Shown: positions 48,783-59,118 of the stretch, one piece after another
How the letters are laid out: each line of letters starts with the position of its first letter
Position numbering within the stretch: position 1 is the stretch's first letter
Source: Melanocharis versteri
Lineage: Eukaryota > Chordata > Aves > Passeriformes > Melanocharitidae
Direction: 5' to 3'
DNA: 64,000 bases
NCBI GenBank assembly: GCA_013397845.1
Contig: VZTG01009144.1
Span: 5,383 to 69,382, forward strand
Position numbers and translations under genes: made by a program
The notes under the pieces: model-generated
The model's database searches: none
The model's input: only the letters and a program-made list of their open reading frames with translations
What the model was told of the DNA's origin: nothing

Positions 48783-49986
48783 CATTCAAAGACCTGATTT
48801 CGCCTCAGTCCCCTCCCAAATCCTGAGCTAATGGCCAACCCTCCCCGTTTCCAGCTCTTTCTAAGTGCCTGTCTCCCCCAGGTGTGATAAGAAATTCCAA
48901 AGTGGGTATGAGTAATGCTCCAAAGGAAAATAAAGGTATAAAAATCAAGCAGATCTCCAGGAACACCTTTAAGTTTGTGATTCAGCACTTCCTGAAAGGC
49001 TCAATTCATCAGAGACAGGACTGATTGGCACCACATGAACTTCCTCTCTAAAAGAAATCCTTTGCCTGGTTCAGGGAGTAGTTTTAATCTTGATATCCGC
49101 GGGAGAAAATCGATCCAGCACCTCCAGCCACGATGCCTGGCTGTCTTCAGAGTGCCTGCATTCTAAACGATCCCAATGAATATTTATGGGGGATGCTTTG
49201 CAGTTTTTTACTCGCTTCTAATCTCTGAGTGTTGATCTAAGAGCACTGGTGTAGCTGCTCCTCCATATGTCCCGGTGACAGACGTTAATAAGCGTAATAA
49301 GGCACGCACAGAAGCTGGGAGGGGGATGTGGAGTCTCTGAAGTCTGCAGTTCCTGCACTTCACAGCTCTGCAATCCTGCAGGACGAGGCAAACCCATCCT
49401 CCAGAGAAATCATTGCAGAGGCGGCGATGCCATCAGTGCCTTCCACCGGCACCAGAACTCGCCAGGTCTGCCTCTAATGGTGTGGACAGGGAAGGTCAGA
49501 GCCCATTCCCAAGCACCAGGAGCTGCCATTCTCCTTTCCTCCTTCATCTGGGAGAGGAGGCCCTGAACAGCAAGGATGGTTTGGAGAAGCAGCTCTGCTG
49601 GGAAAACGCTTCAAAATGAGCGCTCCTACAAGGAACCTGCGAGACAGAGTTTGACTTTGCTAACACAGCTGACTCAGAGAGAATCATTTCTACTTGTTCT
49701 GTGCTTCTGAACAATAAAATTCGCCTTCCAGAGTGCAAATGATGCCAACTGTTGGGCTGTTCATCTTCTGGCACCAGAAACAGGCCGTGAAGTGTCCCTG
49801 TGCTGGCCCTGGGGAGTGACTTCCCAAGGGAACTGAGGGTAAGAGAGGCCCGTGTTTTGTTTGATGCTGAGGCTGCTCTTTCATCCTGCATCATTAGGCT
49901 GTCCCAGTTTCCTCTGCTGGAAAAGGGTCATTTCTCCTTTAGCCAAGCAGTTCTGTCCCAGCATTTAGCATGGGGGGGTGGAAAAA
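48783..49986. other. Unique non-coding DNA
   Basis: No gene or interspersed repeat recognised. The minus frame 49544-49894 lacks support. Confidence 0.5.
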
Positions 49987-50093
49987 AACCCAAGAACCCA
50001 AGAACCCAAGAAACCAAGAGGAAAAAAGAAAAAAAAAAGAGGAAAAAAAAAGGAAAAAAAAGGAAAAAAAAGGAAAAAAAAAAGAAAAAGACA
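49987..50093 (+). repeat. CCCAAGAA repeat leading into a polypurine tract
   Basis: Three to four ACCCAAGA units (49988-50018) are followed by about 75 bases of only A and G, including GGAAAAAAA units. Open frames on both strands across it are lysine-rich or phenylalanine-rich by composition. Confidence 0.92.
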
Positions 50094-50286
50094 GGGGTAT
50101 TTGTCAGGAGCAAATCAGGGAATGAGGGTGGGTAAAAGAGGGTGCAAACTCTTTTCTGATTCTCCTGAGGTGCCTGAGTGGGGCTGTGAGTCTGGAGCTC
50201 ACTGCAGCACACATCCAGTCGGGATATTTGAATGGAGCATTGTCCTTCCTTGAGCAAGAAGCAGCTGTGCTCAAACCCAGCCATCC

Positions 50287-50694
50287 TCACTGCATCCTCC
50301 ACCCTGAAGTTAACCCCTCTCCGTTGTGGAGATCAGCTAGAACGAGAATGTCTTTGTTTTTGTAACTCTGGACACAAATAATGGCCCAAGACAGCGCATA
50401 AATCCCCGTCACAAAACCAAGCTGGTTGTCCTGACCCAGCCTTGCCTGTGCCAGCAGATGGAAATATTCAGCAGTGCATCCTTCAGGACATCTCCTGGAG
50501 GTGCAGATCGGGTGTGCTGGGGCAGCATCATGCCCAGGCACGATGTGTTCATGCTGGGCAGCCTTGATCTGCAGGATTCCATCACCCCTCGCTCTCCTGC
50601 AAAGCCACATCAAGTCCTTAGTGAACAAAACCCACCACTGATCTCCCAGCAGGTGCAGGAGCACGTGAAATGTGTGTTGTACAGTGGTGGCCAC
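50287..50694 (-). other. Unassigned 135-codon open frame beside an LTR
   Basis: A minus-strand frame with mixed amino-acid composition and no low-complexity tracts. The plus strand is also open over 50458-50799. No domain, signal peptide or conserved family motif is recognised, and neither acceptor/donor pairs nor a poly-A tail mark it as an exon or processed copy. It lies 74 bp left of the LTR target site at 50763, so it is outside the element. It may be chance or an old retrocopy. I do not call it a gene. Confidence 0.2.
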
Positions 50695-50762
50695 GCTTCA
50701 GCCTCATGGGACACTTCCATGCTGGTCTGGAAAAGACGACCCCGTATTTCTCCACAGAATAT

Positions 50763-50888
50763 GATTTTGTCTCAGTTTGAAAAGACAGGAGTCTGCTAAG
50801 GAAGGCAGGAGCCTCCCTTGGAAGAGGAAATGCACCCCTCTTCCCTCNTGGTGATAGAATAAACCTATTTTTAACCTAGGACAGATTT
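50763..50888 (-). mobile_element. LTR element with intact ends, interior missing at a single N
   Basis: Identical GATTT pentamers (50763-50767 and 50884-50888) flank a TGTCTCAGTTTGAAAAGACA ... CCTATTTTTAACCTAGGACA segment. The right 35 bp equal the end of the ERVL-like LTR at 37475-37965. The left 24 bp are near-identical to its other end. Only 116 bp lie between the duplications, and one N (50848) sits where U3, R and much of U5 should be. On the minus strand the piece after the N differs from the 37.5-kb LTR until the shared terminus, so it is a different subfamily. The assembly has very likely collapsed or dropped the interior. The locus may hold a solo LTR or a whole provirus. Confidence 0.85.
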
Positions 50889-51139
50889 CATGTTTCATAT
50901 TTCTCAACCAAAGAGAAAAACGCCACAATGTTTCTCATTTCCTGTTGGAAACCTATTTTCATGGGATATTTTTCCTCAGCAAAAAGAATTCCTCTGCCCA
51001 GGTGTGCCCCTGCTTTCTTTCTGACAGCAATTCTTGAAGGCACCACAGCAGGATCCAGAACTTCTTCAAAGAGAGGAGACATCCTGCAATTTCTCAAGAG
51101 GTGTGAGTTAAAACCATCAGGAAAACTCCGAGTTCCCCA

Positions 51140-51290
51140 TGTGGCCTGGAAGTGTCCAGGGCCAGGCTGGATGGGACTTGCAGCCACCTGGGGTAGTGGA
51201 AGGTGTCCCTGCCCACGGCAGGGGTTGGAATGAGATGATCTTCAGGGTTCCTTCCAAGCCAGGCCGTTTTGTGATTCCACAATTCTAAGT
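51140..51290 (+). repeat. CR1 LINE 3' fragment, plus orientation
   Basis: GTGGCCTGGAAGTGTCCAGG, CCAGGCTGGATGGGACTTGC, GTAGTGGAAGGTGTCCCTGC, GGGGTTGGAATGAGATGATC and TTCCTTCCAAGCCAGGCCGT end in GTGATTCCACAATTCT. This is the CR1 3' end in sense orientation, the only plus-strand recent copy in the window. Confidence 0.9.
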
Positions 51291-52017
51291 TGCTTATAAA
51301 AATTACCTCTACAGCTGTTCCCTGTGAACAGCATTTCTCCCTTTTGTATCTGGTGACTTTTAGTTGCAGCGGTGCTGCTGCTTTGAGGGAGAAACCCTAA
51401 AATCTTGCTATGAATGGGCTGTGCACGCCAGGCTTTTCCACTGATCGTAGTCTTGGGCATTGGCACGGACAGAATCCCCAAGGAATATTTAACGTGTGTT
51501 TCCTGGGGTTTTTTTATTTCTGTCCAAAGTGCAGTCTCAGAAGAAGCAGCCATGGGATATTTGCCTTTGTCTGCTTTGTGCAGCCTCAGAAATGGGGGAT
51601 ATTTTTGAGCAGCCTGATGAAGTTGTACAGGAATAGCTGTGTGAGTTATGTAGGAATAATCAGGTCCCCTAACAGACTCCACTCATCAGCTCAGAGGAGC
51701 GAAACATTCCTGCAAATCTCTGAGTGGGATAATTCCATCCCATTTGCCTTCAGACTCCCAGGCATCCAGGAGCCCAAATAATAGGTGAGCTCAGACAGAG
51801 GGATTCAATTTGCTTCGGATCAGGAAGAATAAGAATTAAGGTTTCTGACTTGATCAAGGTCAAATTCTTCTTCCTAACACGAATCTCCTGGAAACTCACG
51901 GCCTTGTGAAAAAGCACATGGAATAAATGAGACATTGCAGGGCAGAGAGGTGGGAGGGAGAGAGCAGCCCAGGGCTGAAATTGGCTCTCCATCCTTTTGT
52001 TTTGTTAAATTCATGTT
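51291..52017. other. Unique non-coding DNA
   Basis: No gene supported. The frames at 51410-51781 (plus) and 51242-51682 (minus) begin near the CR1 tail and show no domain. Confidence 0.5.
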
Positions 52018-52084
52018 GTTTTGTTAAAGTCATTGCCCAAACAAGGATGGGCTCCTGTTCAACTCCGTGCCCCAATCGCTGAAT
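52018..52084 (+). repeat. 67-bp dispersed direct repeat, copy 2
   Basis: Second copy of the 48716-48782 sequence, same orientation, 3302 bp away, one mismatch. Just to the left, TTTTGTTTTGTTAAA at about 51995 partly repeats the first bases of the unit. Confidence 0.95.
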
Positions 52085-54592
52085 TTTGTGCTTCACCCCT
52101 AATTACACCTTGTGCCAACAGCACCACGCACCAGCTGAGGCGGAACAGCCTCCTCTGTTTCATGGTGGCAGTAAAAACCTCTCCAAAAAACTCTGGTTTT
52201 TGCAACCCTCTGCATTATTTATGAGCCTGCCCACAGCAAACAGGTGAGGGAGTTCTCTTCGGGGGCTCGTGGTTCTCGGGGGGTGGCAGCTTCCTTTGCT
52301 TTCCCATATTCTTCACCTGGAGCACCAGAAAGCCTCATAAATTGCAGGTTGCTTCAGCAGGCAGAGCCAAGAGGTGGCTGCTGCTGCTGGAGAAACAGTT
52401 TGTAGGAAACAGGACGCAAGGTTCAGCAGGGCAAAGGATTCCACTCAGCTTCCGAAAATGCACGCGGTGAATAAAACCAGCTTTAGGGCTCCCCGGCGCC
52501 TCCCAGGGCCAGGGGCGCTGGCAGGAAGGGGTGGGGGCAGTGTGGAGGGTCCTGACCCTCCCAGACACGGCAGCTGGGTGGGACAGACCCTCCAAGGGAC
52601 ATCCCCTGGGCTGTGCCCTGTGTCCCCAGCGCTCCCGGGGCGCTGCAGCGTGGCTCACGGTGCAGACACAGTGTCACAAGGGGTGCGATGCTCTGTGTGT
52701 GCAGGAGCGGTTCCCCCCCCCTGTGCACAGTGCCAGGGGATGCCAAAGATTCCTGCAAAGTCTGTCTGTCTGTCCTGGAGAGGCTTTTTGGTCACTGCCA
52801 AGCAGCCCAACGTGGGAAGAAAGCTCTGCCACCAACGTGCAGCACGACCAGCTGAGAGCAGGGCGATGATTGCCGTGCCCAAATGAAGCCACTGGGGGAA
52901 ATTAAACTGCTGGCAATGCCCTAGGTTGGAATTTGACTGCAGCACTGGGATTAATGCCTGGCTCTCCTGTGGGAAGTGCCAGGGGAGCTCGTCAGAGATG
53001 CTCAGGCCACCCTGCAAAGGCACCTCCAGCACCCCAGCCCAGCAGAATGAGGCTTTGGATCGATGGGGAGGACAAGAAGTTTAGGCAGATGGATAAGCAA
53101 AGGCATCAAGCTGGAAGCTCTAAAGGAAAATGGGGTTTTTGTTTGCTGTAGCATGTCCAGTGCATTGGATTCCACGTGGGACCCTAATAACTTTTAAATT
53201 AGGTGCTTTAGGATATGGTCAGATCATCACAGGTGAGGGAGTTGGTCTGGTTTTAAGAGGCACTGCTCATTACTCCAGATTTCCACTGCTCAGCTGGGAC
53301 GTGGTAATTGAGTGGAAGTGTGCTCCTAGTCCAGTGTAACGGGAAATGTGATTATTTTCAGAGTGCTGGTCACCACTTCCTTCACATGGACCCTGAAAAT
53401 AATACTCAGCTGGCATGAGATTCTTCAGACTTGGAAATACGTCGTGTTTAGCTTGATTTGGAGGTCAAGCATGAAATCTTATTTAAGGAGAAGGGTAGAA
53501 CCTCTTGCAGGAGGAGATCTGTGAGCAGAGAGATGAGATCTGTGTTCCAAGGGCCCTGAAGCACATTAATGAGTGCAGAGAATGCACAGGTTACATGAGG
53601 TACAGGCCTCGTGCTCAGCATGATCCACTGAACGATTATTAAAGAACCACAAATCTGATCAGCTCGAGGAGTTTCTGGGAGTTCTGGGCCATCTCTGTGA
53701 GCCCTGTGCCTAGGATAAAAAATGCCAACATGCATTAGATCCCAGGACGTATAGAAAGATCAAACCAACTGCCAATAAAACTGTAAGAAAGGAACAGAAA
53801 AATCTGTGTACTGGCTCAGCTCTGGCTGTAGGAGCTATTCCCTGGAGCGAGGCAGGTGGCTGCCAGCCCAGCTTGTGCTGGAGCAGAGTGAAACCTCTTT
53901 CCTCTGAGTGCTTTTCTTCAATTCTCGCTCCTGAGTGAGTCTGTAGCTGCAGGAGGTCTCACACATTTTGGGCTGCAGGGTTGAATTCTCACCAGGTGAG
54001 CAGCACTGATCTGTGCTGGGCTGGCTGCTTCTGTCTCGGATTGCAGCACCGCTCCCATTAATATTCAGGCGTTCTGAGTTGCAGTGTGCTGTCCCCTCCC
54101 AAACGCTTGTCGGGGATGGGATTGACTGGAACACTTGCACAGAACAAGCACTCCAGGGAATGCAAAGAGCCCCTCTTTTTATTCTGGGCAGAGCCAAGCA
54201 GAGGAGGATTCTCTACAATTACCAGAGAAAACCCTCTGACAGGCAGATGTGATGCAGATCAGGGCTGTGTTCGTGTGTGTGTGTGTGTGCATCGGGGGAA
54301 GCTGCTGTGAATTCACAGCCACAGGGCTGGGCTTAAACCCAAAATACATGCAGAAATTCTAAATGCTCCGAGCACTTTCTGAGCCTGGAGCACAGGCAGC
54401 TGCGTGGCTGGAGGAGGGGGAATTTACATTTATTTCCTCCTGACAGATCACTCCATTTTACGAGGGTTATCTGCTGCACTAAGCAAATATTTAAATAAAG
54501 TGGCCCTGAGAATATTACAGGAGGATTTACTACAATGCAGATCTCATCAGAGATTCAGACGTTGGAGGGCTTGACGATCACGTACTGATTGC
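52085..54592. other. Unique non-coding DNA, GC-rich at 52480-52760
   Basis: No gene supported. The GC-rich stretch opens long frames on both strands (52374-52886, 52531-52869, 52335-52658), but none has a domain, and CpG density looks too low for a clear CpG island. Small simple repeats: CTGT units at 52760-52774 and a GT run at 54273-54289. Confidence 0.45.
54273..54289 (+). repeat. (GT)n microsatellite
   Basis: Eight GT units following a TTC. Confidence 0.92.
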
Positions 54593-54646
<54 letters not shown>

Positions 54647-54648
54647 TA
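54593..54648 (+). repeat. (ATT)18 microsatellite
   Basis: An uninterrupted TAT/ATT trinucleotide run of about 55 bp, followed by ACTACTAATTC. Likely length-polymorphic. Confidence 0.97.
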
Positions 54649-54719
54649 CTAATTCATCTTTATTGTTGCAGTGTCTGGATTCAGCCCTGCTGAGGAACCC
54701 CTTGGACAGGGTGGCTGCA

Positions 54720-54758
54720 GGGGATGGGATGGGATGGGATGGGATGGGATGGGATGGG
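54720..54758 (+). repeat. (GGGAT)n array with G-quadruplex pattern
   Basis: Seven or more GGGAT pentamers in a row, ending in GGGCAAGG. G-triplets are spaced by two bases (AT), which is the canonical G3N2 quadruplex pattern on the plus strand. Confidence 0.95.
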
Positions 54759-54840
54759 CAAGGTCTGATCCCCCAAACCATCACACTGGGATGGGATGGG
54801 CAAGGTCTGACCCCCCAAACCATCACACCAGGCTGGGATG
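54746..54840 (+). repeat. 42-bp tandem duplication next to the GGGAT array
   Basis: GGGCAAGGTCTGA starts at 54756 and again at 54798. Each copy continues CCCCCAAACCATCACAC, followed by GGGATGGGAT-type sequence. One substitution separates the two cores. A third partial GGCTGGGATGGGG follows. Confidence 0.93.
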
Positions 54841-56967
54841 GGGCAGCCACAGCTCCCAGTAGCATCAACCACTGAGATAAATCCACCCAGACACAGACTG
54901 GGAGTTTTTCTCCGTCCTTGAGCTGCAAATACTCTAAAAAAACCCCCCCATTTCTCTGATTTTCTGCATGAGAAGGGCCACAGCTTCCCCTGCTTTATTC
55001 CCAGGCAGGAGGGACACGAAGCATTTGGTGGCAGCAGTGCCACCATCCCACCTGCCCGCCCTGAGACCGGGCTCAGACAGACATCACTGCTCAGTTGTTC
55101 ACATTTTCCCAGGAAAAAGCCACACCAGAACTGTGGAGAGGGAATATTTGGTGCCGCCCGTGTGCCTCGAATGCCCTCTAGTGCTGCTCTGCACCCCTGG
55201 CCAGGATCTCGGGCTCAGGCAGGACTTGGAGCTGCCGACAGAATCCAATTCACATTTCGGATTTTATTTTGTTAATTAAAATGCTTATTGATGACTGGAG
55301 AGAAGCTGCTGCCTGGCCAAGAAGCAATATCCTGAGTCAAATAGCAGGGAAGCAGTTGGAGAGCGTGATTTCATCAGCAGCAGATGGGAAATCGAGCTCT
55401 GTGATGCAAACTGTGCCATCAGATTGTCCGAGGCACTTTGTTAGGATGGCACGGGCAGTTTGATGCCAGCTCTTTGCAGCATTAAACATTCGGCATCCTG
55501 GAGAATTCCAAGGTCCTCGATGTGTTAGACCAGTCAATATCAATTTGTTGGCTTATGGAAACACACAGGCTTTACATCTTTATCAGGCTTCTGTGTTAAA
55601 TTAAATCCCTTCCTTCCAAGCTCTCCATCTGCATTTATAGAGCTTTGTTGAATACCCCAGAGCAAACCCAGCTTTCTTCTTTAAATAAATCTTGGTGTCT
55701 AAATTGTCATCAGAAGGCTTCAGATTTAAAACAGGTGGGGGAAACAACAATAACTTGCTTTTAGGCTGTAGAACTAATCACTGGTATTGCTTTTGGTGAT
55801 CCTAAGTATTTCCAGAAGAATAAGCTCCTTCTTGCCCCAGAACTGTTTCATGTTAGGGAGAAAAATCTCCTCTCGCCATGCCCATTTCCAGACTTAAATT
55901 CAGGATTGGGAAAAGGCCATGGCAATCCCACTTTTCTGGCAAAAATATTCTTTTTAGTCAAGAGTTAAATATCTCATTGACACCTTGTTTCCTCAAGTCC
56001 TGGTGCCTGATCAGGCTGAGCAGGTCCATGTGAATGATATTTATTTTAAGGTGTGAATTTTAATAGACAAACTGCAAGTCCCCAGGAACCCCTGGAAGAT
56101 TACTCTCCATCAAGGTGAAAATGAATGAATTTTGAGGAAGGTGTTCTTATTTTAATGGTATTTCTATACCACAAATCATCCTGTAGGCTCCAGGCTGTTT
56201 ACAAAAGCAAATTATTATGAGATTTTTCTTTAATGCCCAGGATGACTGAATTATGGAGATGGGGAGTAAAAAAGCTCTGTTTTAGTAAGATTATGAAGTG
56301 TATGACATCTTCTTATTTTAGATATTCTGTTCACATAAGAGTTGCTAAATTAGTGGAAAAATCAAGCATCAATTGCCTGTTATCCTCCTTTCTTTAATTA
56401 CATTCACATCTCTCTGTGTTTTCTGCAAGTTTGTCTGCCAACGACAGTGATTTTCCAGGGTGTGCTGTGCTTCCTGAAAAATCCTGATTGTTATCTGCTG
56501 GCTTGTGGAAAAGAGGGAGAAATACATGTGGATTTCAGGAATAACCTACCTGGTTTCTTAAAATGAGCAGGTGGGGAAAGAAAGCCCTGAAACCTCAAGG
56601 AATGGGGTTTTTTTTTTAGCCTTGCTCAAGCTAAAATTCCCACATCTATTTAACAACAGTGGCCTCTGGTGGAATTTTTCCTAAGTAAGGGAATTTGCTG
56701 GAGGATGGAGACATCTGGGCTTGATGACAGTTATGCACTGGAGCTCAGGAACACACCCCGAAGTGTTGGTGCTTCCAAGCAGCTCGGATTTAGGCTTTTC
56801 ATTAACACTGACCCAATTTCAGCACGTGCCTCAGTGTGTGTTCAGTGCTGCTGCATTCCTGAACACTTGGAGCTTCCTGGGTGACTCTGCCTGAGTATGC
56901 TCCTTCCTCCTGCTTCCTCCTCCTGTATTCCAAAAGTAGTTTCAGAGACATGGAAGTCCAATCTGGG
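54841..56967. other. Unique non-coding DNA
   Basis: No gene supported. The plus frame 55269-55463 is read well as a peptide but lacks a splice donor or acceptor at its edges. It may be conserved non-coding sequence. Confidence 0.45.
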
Positions 56968-57125
56968 CTTTCCTTTCCTTTCCTTTCCTTTCCTTTCCTT
57001 TCCTTTCCTTTCCTTTCNNNNNNNNNNNNNNNNNNNNNNNNNNNNNNNNNNNNNNCCTTCCCTTCTCCTTCCCTTCTCTTCCCCTTCCCCTTCCCCTTCC
57101 CCTTCCCCTTCTCCTTTTTTTTCTT
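56968..57125 (+). repeat. Pyrimidine tract (CTTTC)n / (TTCCCC)n with 38-base gap
   Basis: About ten TTTCC pentamers (56969-57017) run into 38 N (57018-57055), then CCTTCCCTTCTCC and TTCCCC hexamers to 57111, ending in a short T run. The repeat type changes across the gap, so the true length and order are unknown. Frames over it on both strands are artefacts. Confidence 0.95.
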
Positions 57126-57539
57126 AGACACTGATTTGTGCCTCCCAAATAGAAAGGCATCTCTCCCTCAAATCTTTGCATCTCTGTTACATTTGTAAAA
57201 ATTCAAAAGTCACTGGGAGAGGTGAGTGACAACCTGCTACAGACACGGAGAGAGAGAAGAGCAGTCGCCTTTTTATTTCACTAAAAATCTTTTAGGATTA
57301 GCGAGCCACCACAGCTCCTTTCTTAGGCTTTGGTTTGGCAACCTGTTCCCGTTCCACGAGCGTGTGAAGCATATGCTCACCCCAAAGTCCCACTTCCATC
57401 CCATCTGCCTCCAGTCAACTGCTCGTGTGTCTGCTTTTCTCAGGGCAACCTTTGCATCTGCTGAAATTCCCTGCCAAAATCGCAGCCTCCGTGTCTTGTT
57501 CGGATACCCAGCCTGATTCCTGGGACTTAGAGCTGCGCC
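57126..57539. other. Unique non-coding DNA
   Basis: Plus and minus frames of 90-96 codons overlap here. Neither has splice logic or a motif. Confidence 0.45.
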
Positions 57540-57587
57540 TTGCAAGGCCTAAGCCAGGCCTTAAACCATTAGGTCACGTTGCTCTGT
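57540..57587 (-). repeat. MIR-like SINE head, minus strand
   Basis: CTTAAACCATTAGGTCACGT then TGCTCT is the reverse of the tRNA-derived head (a GTGGTCTAGTGG-type box B region). The core to the left is too diverged to follow with confidence. Confidence 0.45.
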
Positions 57588-58435
57588 AATGCTCACCCAC
57601 GCCCTTCTCCATTTTAAAACACATTATGATACAGCAGAGCTTCATTTGATCTTATCGCTGCGATGTGGTTGTAAGGAGCTGATCAAAGTGAAATCCACTT
57701 TAATGAGCTTTTCCCAGTGACCTGAGCGTGCTTCCATGAGAAATCTGCCTGTGTCACCCAGGCCTCAGGAACTGTCGGGAGGCACAGACCCCTCCCAGCA
57801 CGGAGGACACCGTCAGCATTCCCCCTGCAGCCTGGCAGCGATCTGGGACGTGAAATGCATCTCGTGATACGTTATTCTTTCCCCAGCCAGCCCTTAATGA
57901 CTGCAGCTCCAGGCCAAATCCAGGATCCTAAAATGAGGCCGTCAACATCACCCAATTACTGCTGTTATTAAAAACGCCAAGTGTAATCATAATAATAATT
58001 AGACACTTATTATGCAGCGCTGCCTAAGGAATAGACTCGAAGTGTGTAAGATGTCATGCAAGCCCTATTAGCAGAGCTGGGCAATCTCACCACCTCCGCA
58101 GCGCTGCAGAAGATAAAATTGCATTTGAATGTGAATTGCCTGCATAAATCCAGTTTTCTCAGCCTGTCACCTTCTGAGGGTTTATTTTGGGGTTTCTTTT
58201 TGGTTGATTGGTTGGGGGTTTTAATATTGCAACTGGTTATACCCTCTCTGAGTTTACCTCCTGCCGCTAATGCCCTCACAGAGACTCTGAGCATCCAGAG
58301 AAATATCTGCCTTTGATCTGGTATTTATTATCAAACAATTATCCAGACAGACAAGTCACACCCACAGTCAGTTGGTGCCTCACATGCCAGAAAAGCAGTG
58401 GTCCAGAAGAGAAGGAACACACTCAGCACCAGATG
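57588..58435. other. Unique DNA; candidate conserved non-coding stretch at 57930-58020
   Basis: No gene supported. CACCCAATTACTGCTGTTAT, GTGTAATCATAATAATAATT and CACTTATTATGCAGCGCTGC form an AT-rich patch dense in ATTA/TAAT cores, as in homeodomain-bound enhancers. Conservation must be tested. Confidence 0.4.
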
Positions 58436-58560
58436 CTTCTTATTGACTTCAGGCAAATACTTCCCCCTCCCTGGGCTTCTGTTGGGCCTAAACCCCACAG
58501 CCTCTGTGAAAACGCTTGGGTAAAAAGTCCTACAGAAATGTGCTAATTAAAAATGTCATA
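58436..58560 (+). repeat. MIR-like SINE core and tail relic
   Basis: TTGACTTCAGGCAAATACTT then CCCCCTCCCTGGGCTTCTGT matches the MIR core (GACCTTGGGCAAGTCACTT, CTCTGGGCCTCAGTTTCC). After a CTCTGTGAAAACG block, AAAGTCCTACAGAAATGTGC followed by TAATTA matches the MIR tail. Old, but the order is complete. Confidence 0.6.
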
Positions 58561-59088
58561 AGTGTGTTAATTATGTTGAAGATTACCATGTCCCCAGCTG
58601 ATCTGTTCCCAAGTTGCCATTTGAAAGCCAAGCTTCCAGTTCCTTCCAAATGTGTATGGAGAAAGCTGATATAACTCCTTTGTCCCAATCTTCTGCATTG
58701 CACCCTAAGCATTATCTCCCTGGTTTTGCAACATTCGAGCAAAATCACAGCTTTTGAAAGAGATTAGGTGGTGTAACTTGGCTCCAGCCACCGTTCTATC
58801 CTGGCATCTGTTTTATTGCTTTATATATTGTGGAATTGAGGGAGATTATCTTCTAATTATTCCCTGTAGTCTGCAAGACAGATGGAGGGGGAAAAAAAAA
58901 TAAAGCAAATTGTGTTTCATCAACGTGCTGCCAGTATGTGCTCAAACTTCAATTTCTTTTCTGGTCGTTGTCCCAGACGTGACAGAAGTGTGGGAATCAT
59001 CTGCAGATGGGATATGGATCTGGAAGACAAGGGTCGATACAACTCCACACAGATTGTATTTGCAAGAGTGGCCACAGAATATTCAGGT

Positions 59089-59118
59089 TTTATATTTGTT
59101 TTCTTTTTCCAGCAGGGA
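59089..59118 (+). promoter_or_regulatory. NAGNAG splice acceptor of the candidate exon
   Basis: The tract GGTTTTATATTTGTTTTC then TTTTTCCAGCAG has about 20 pyrimidine-rich bases before two CAG triplets (59110-59112 and 59113-59115). Either AG could be used, giving exon starts at 59113 or 59116. Confidence 0.5.

Noticed and set aside
49987..50093. Poly-A tail of a processed pseudogene for the 50287-50694 frame
   Set aside because: The tract is mixed A/G with GG interruptions, and on the plus strand lies on the wrong side for the plus frame. For the minus frame the tail should be poly-T on the plus strand.
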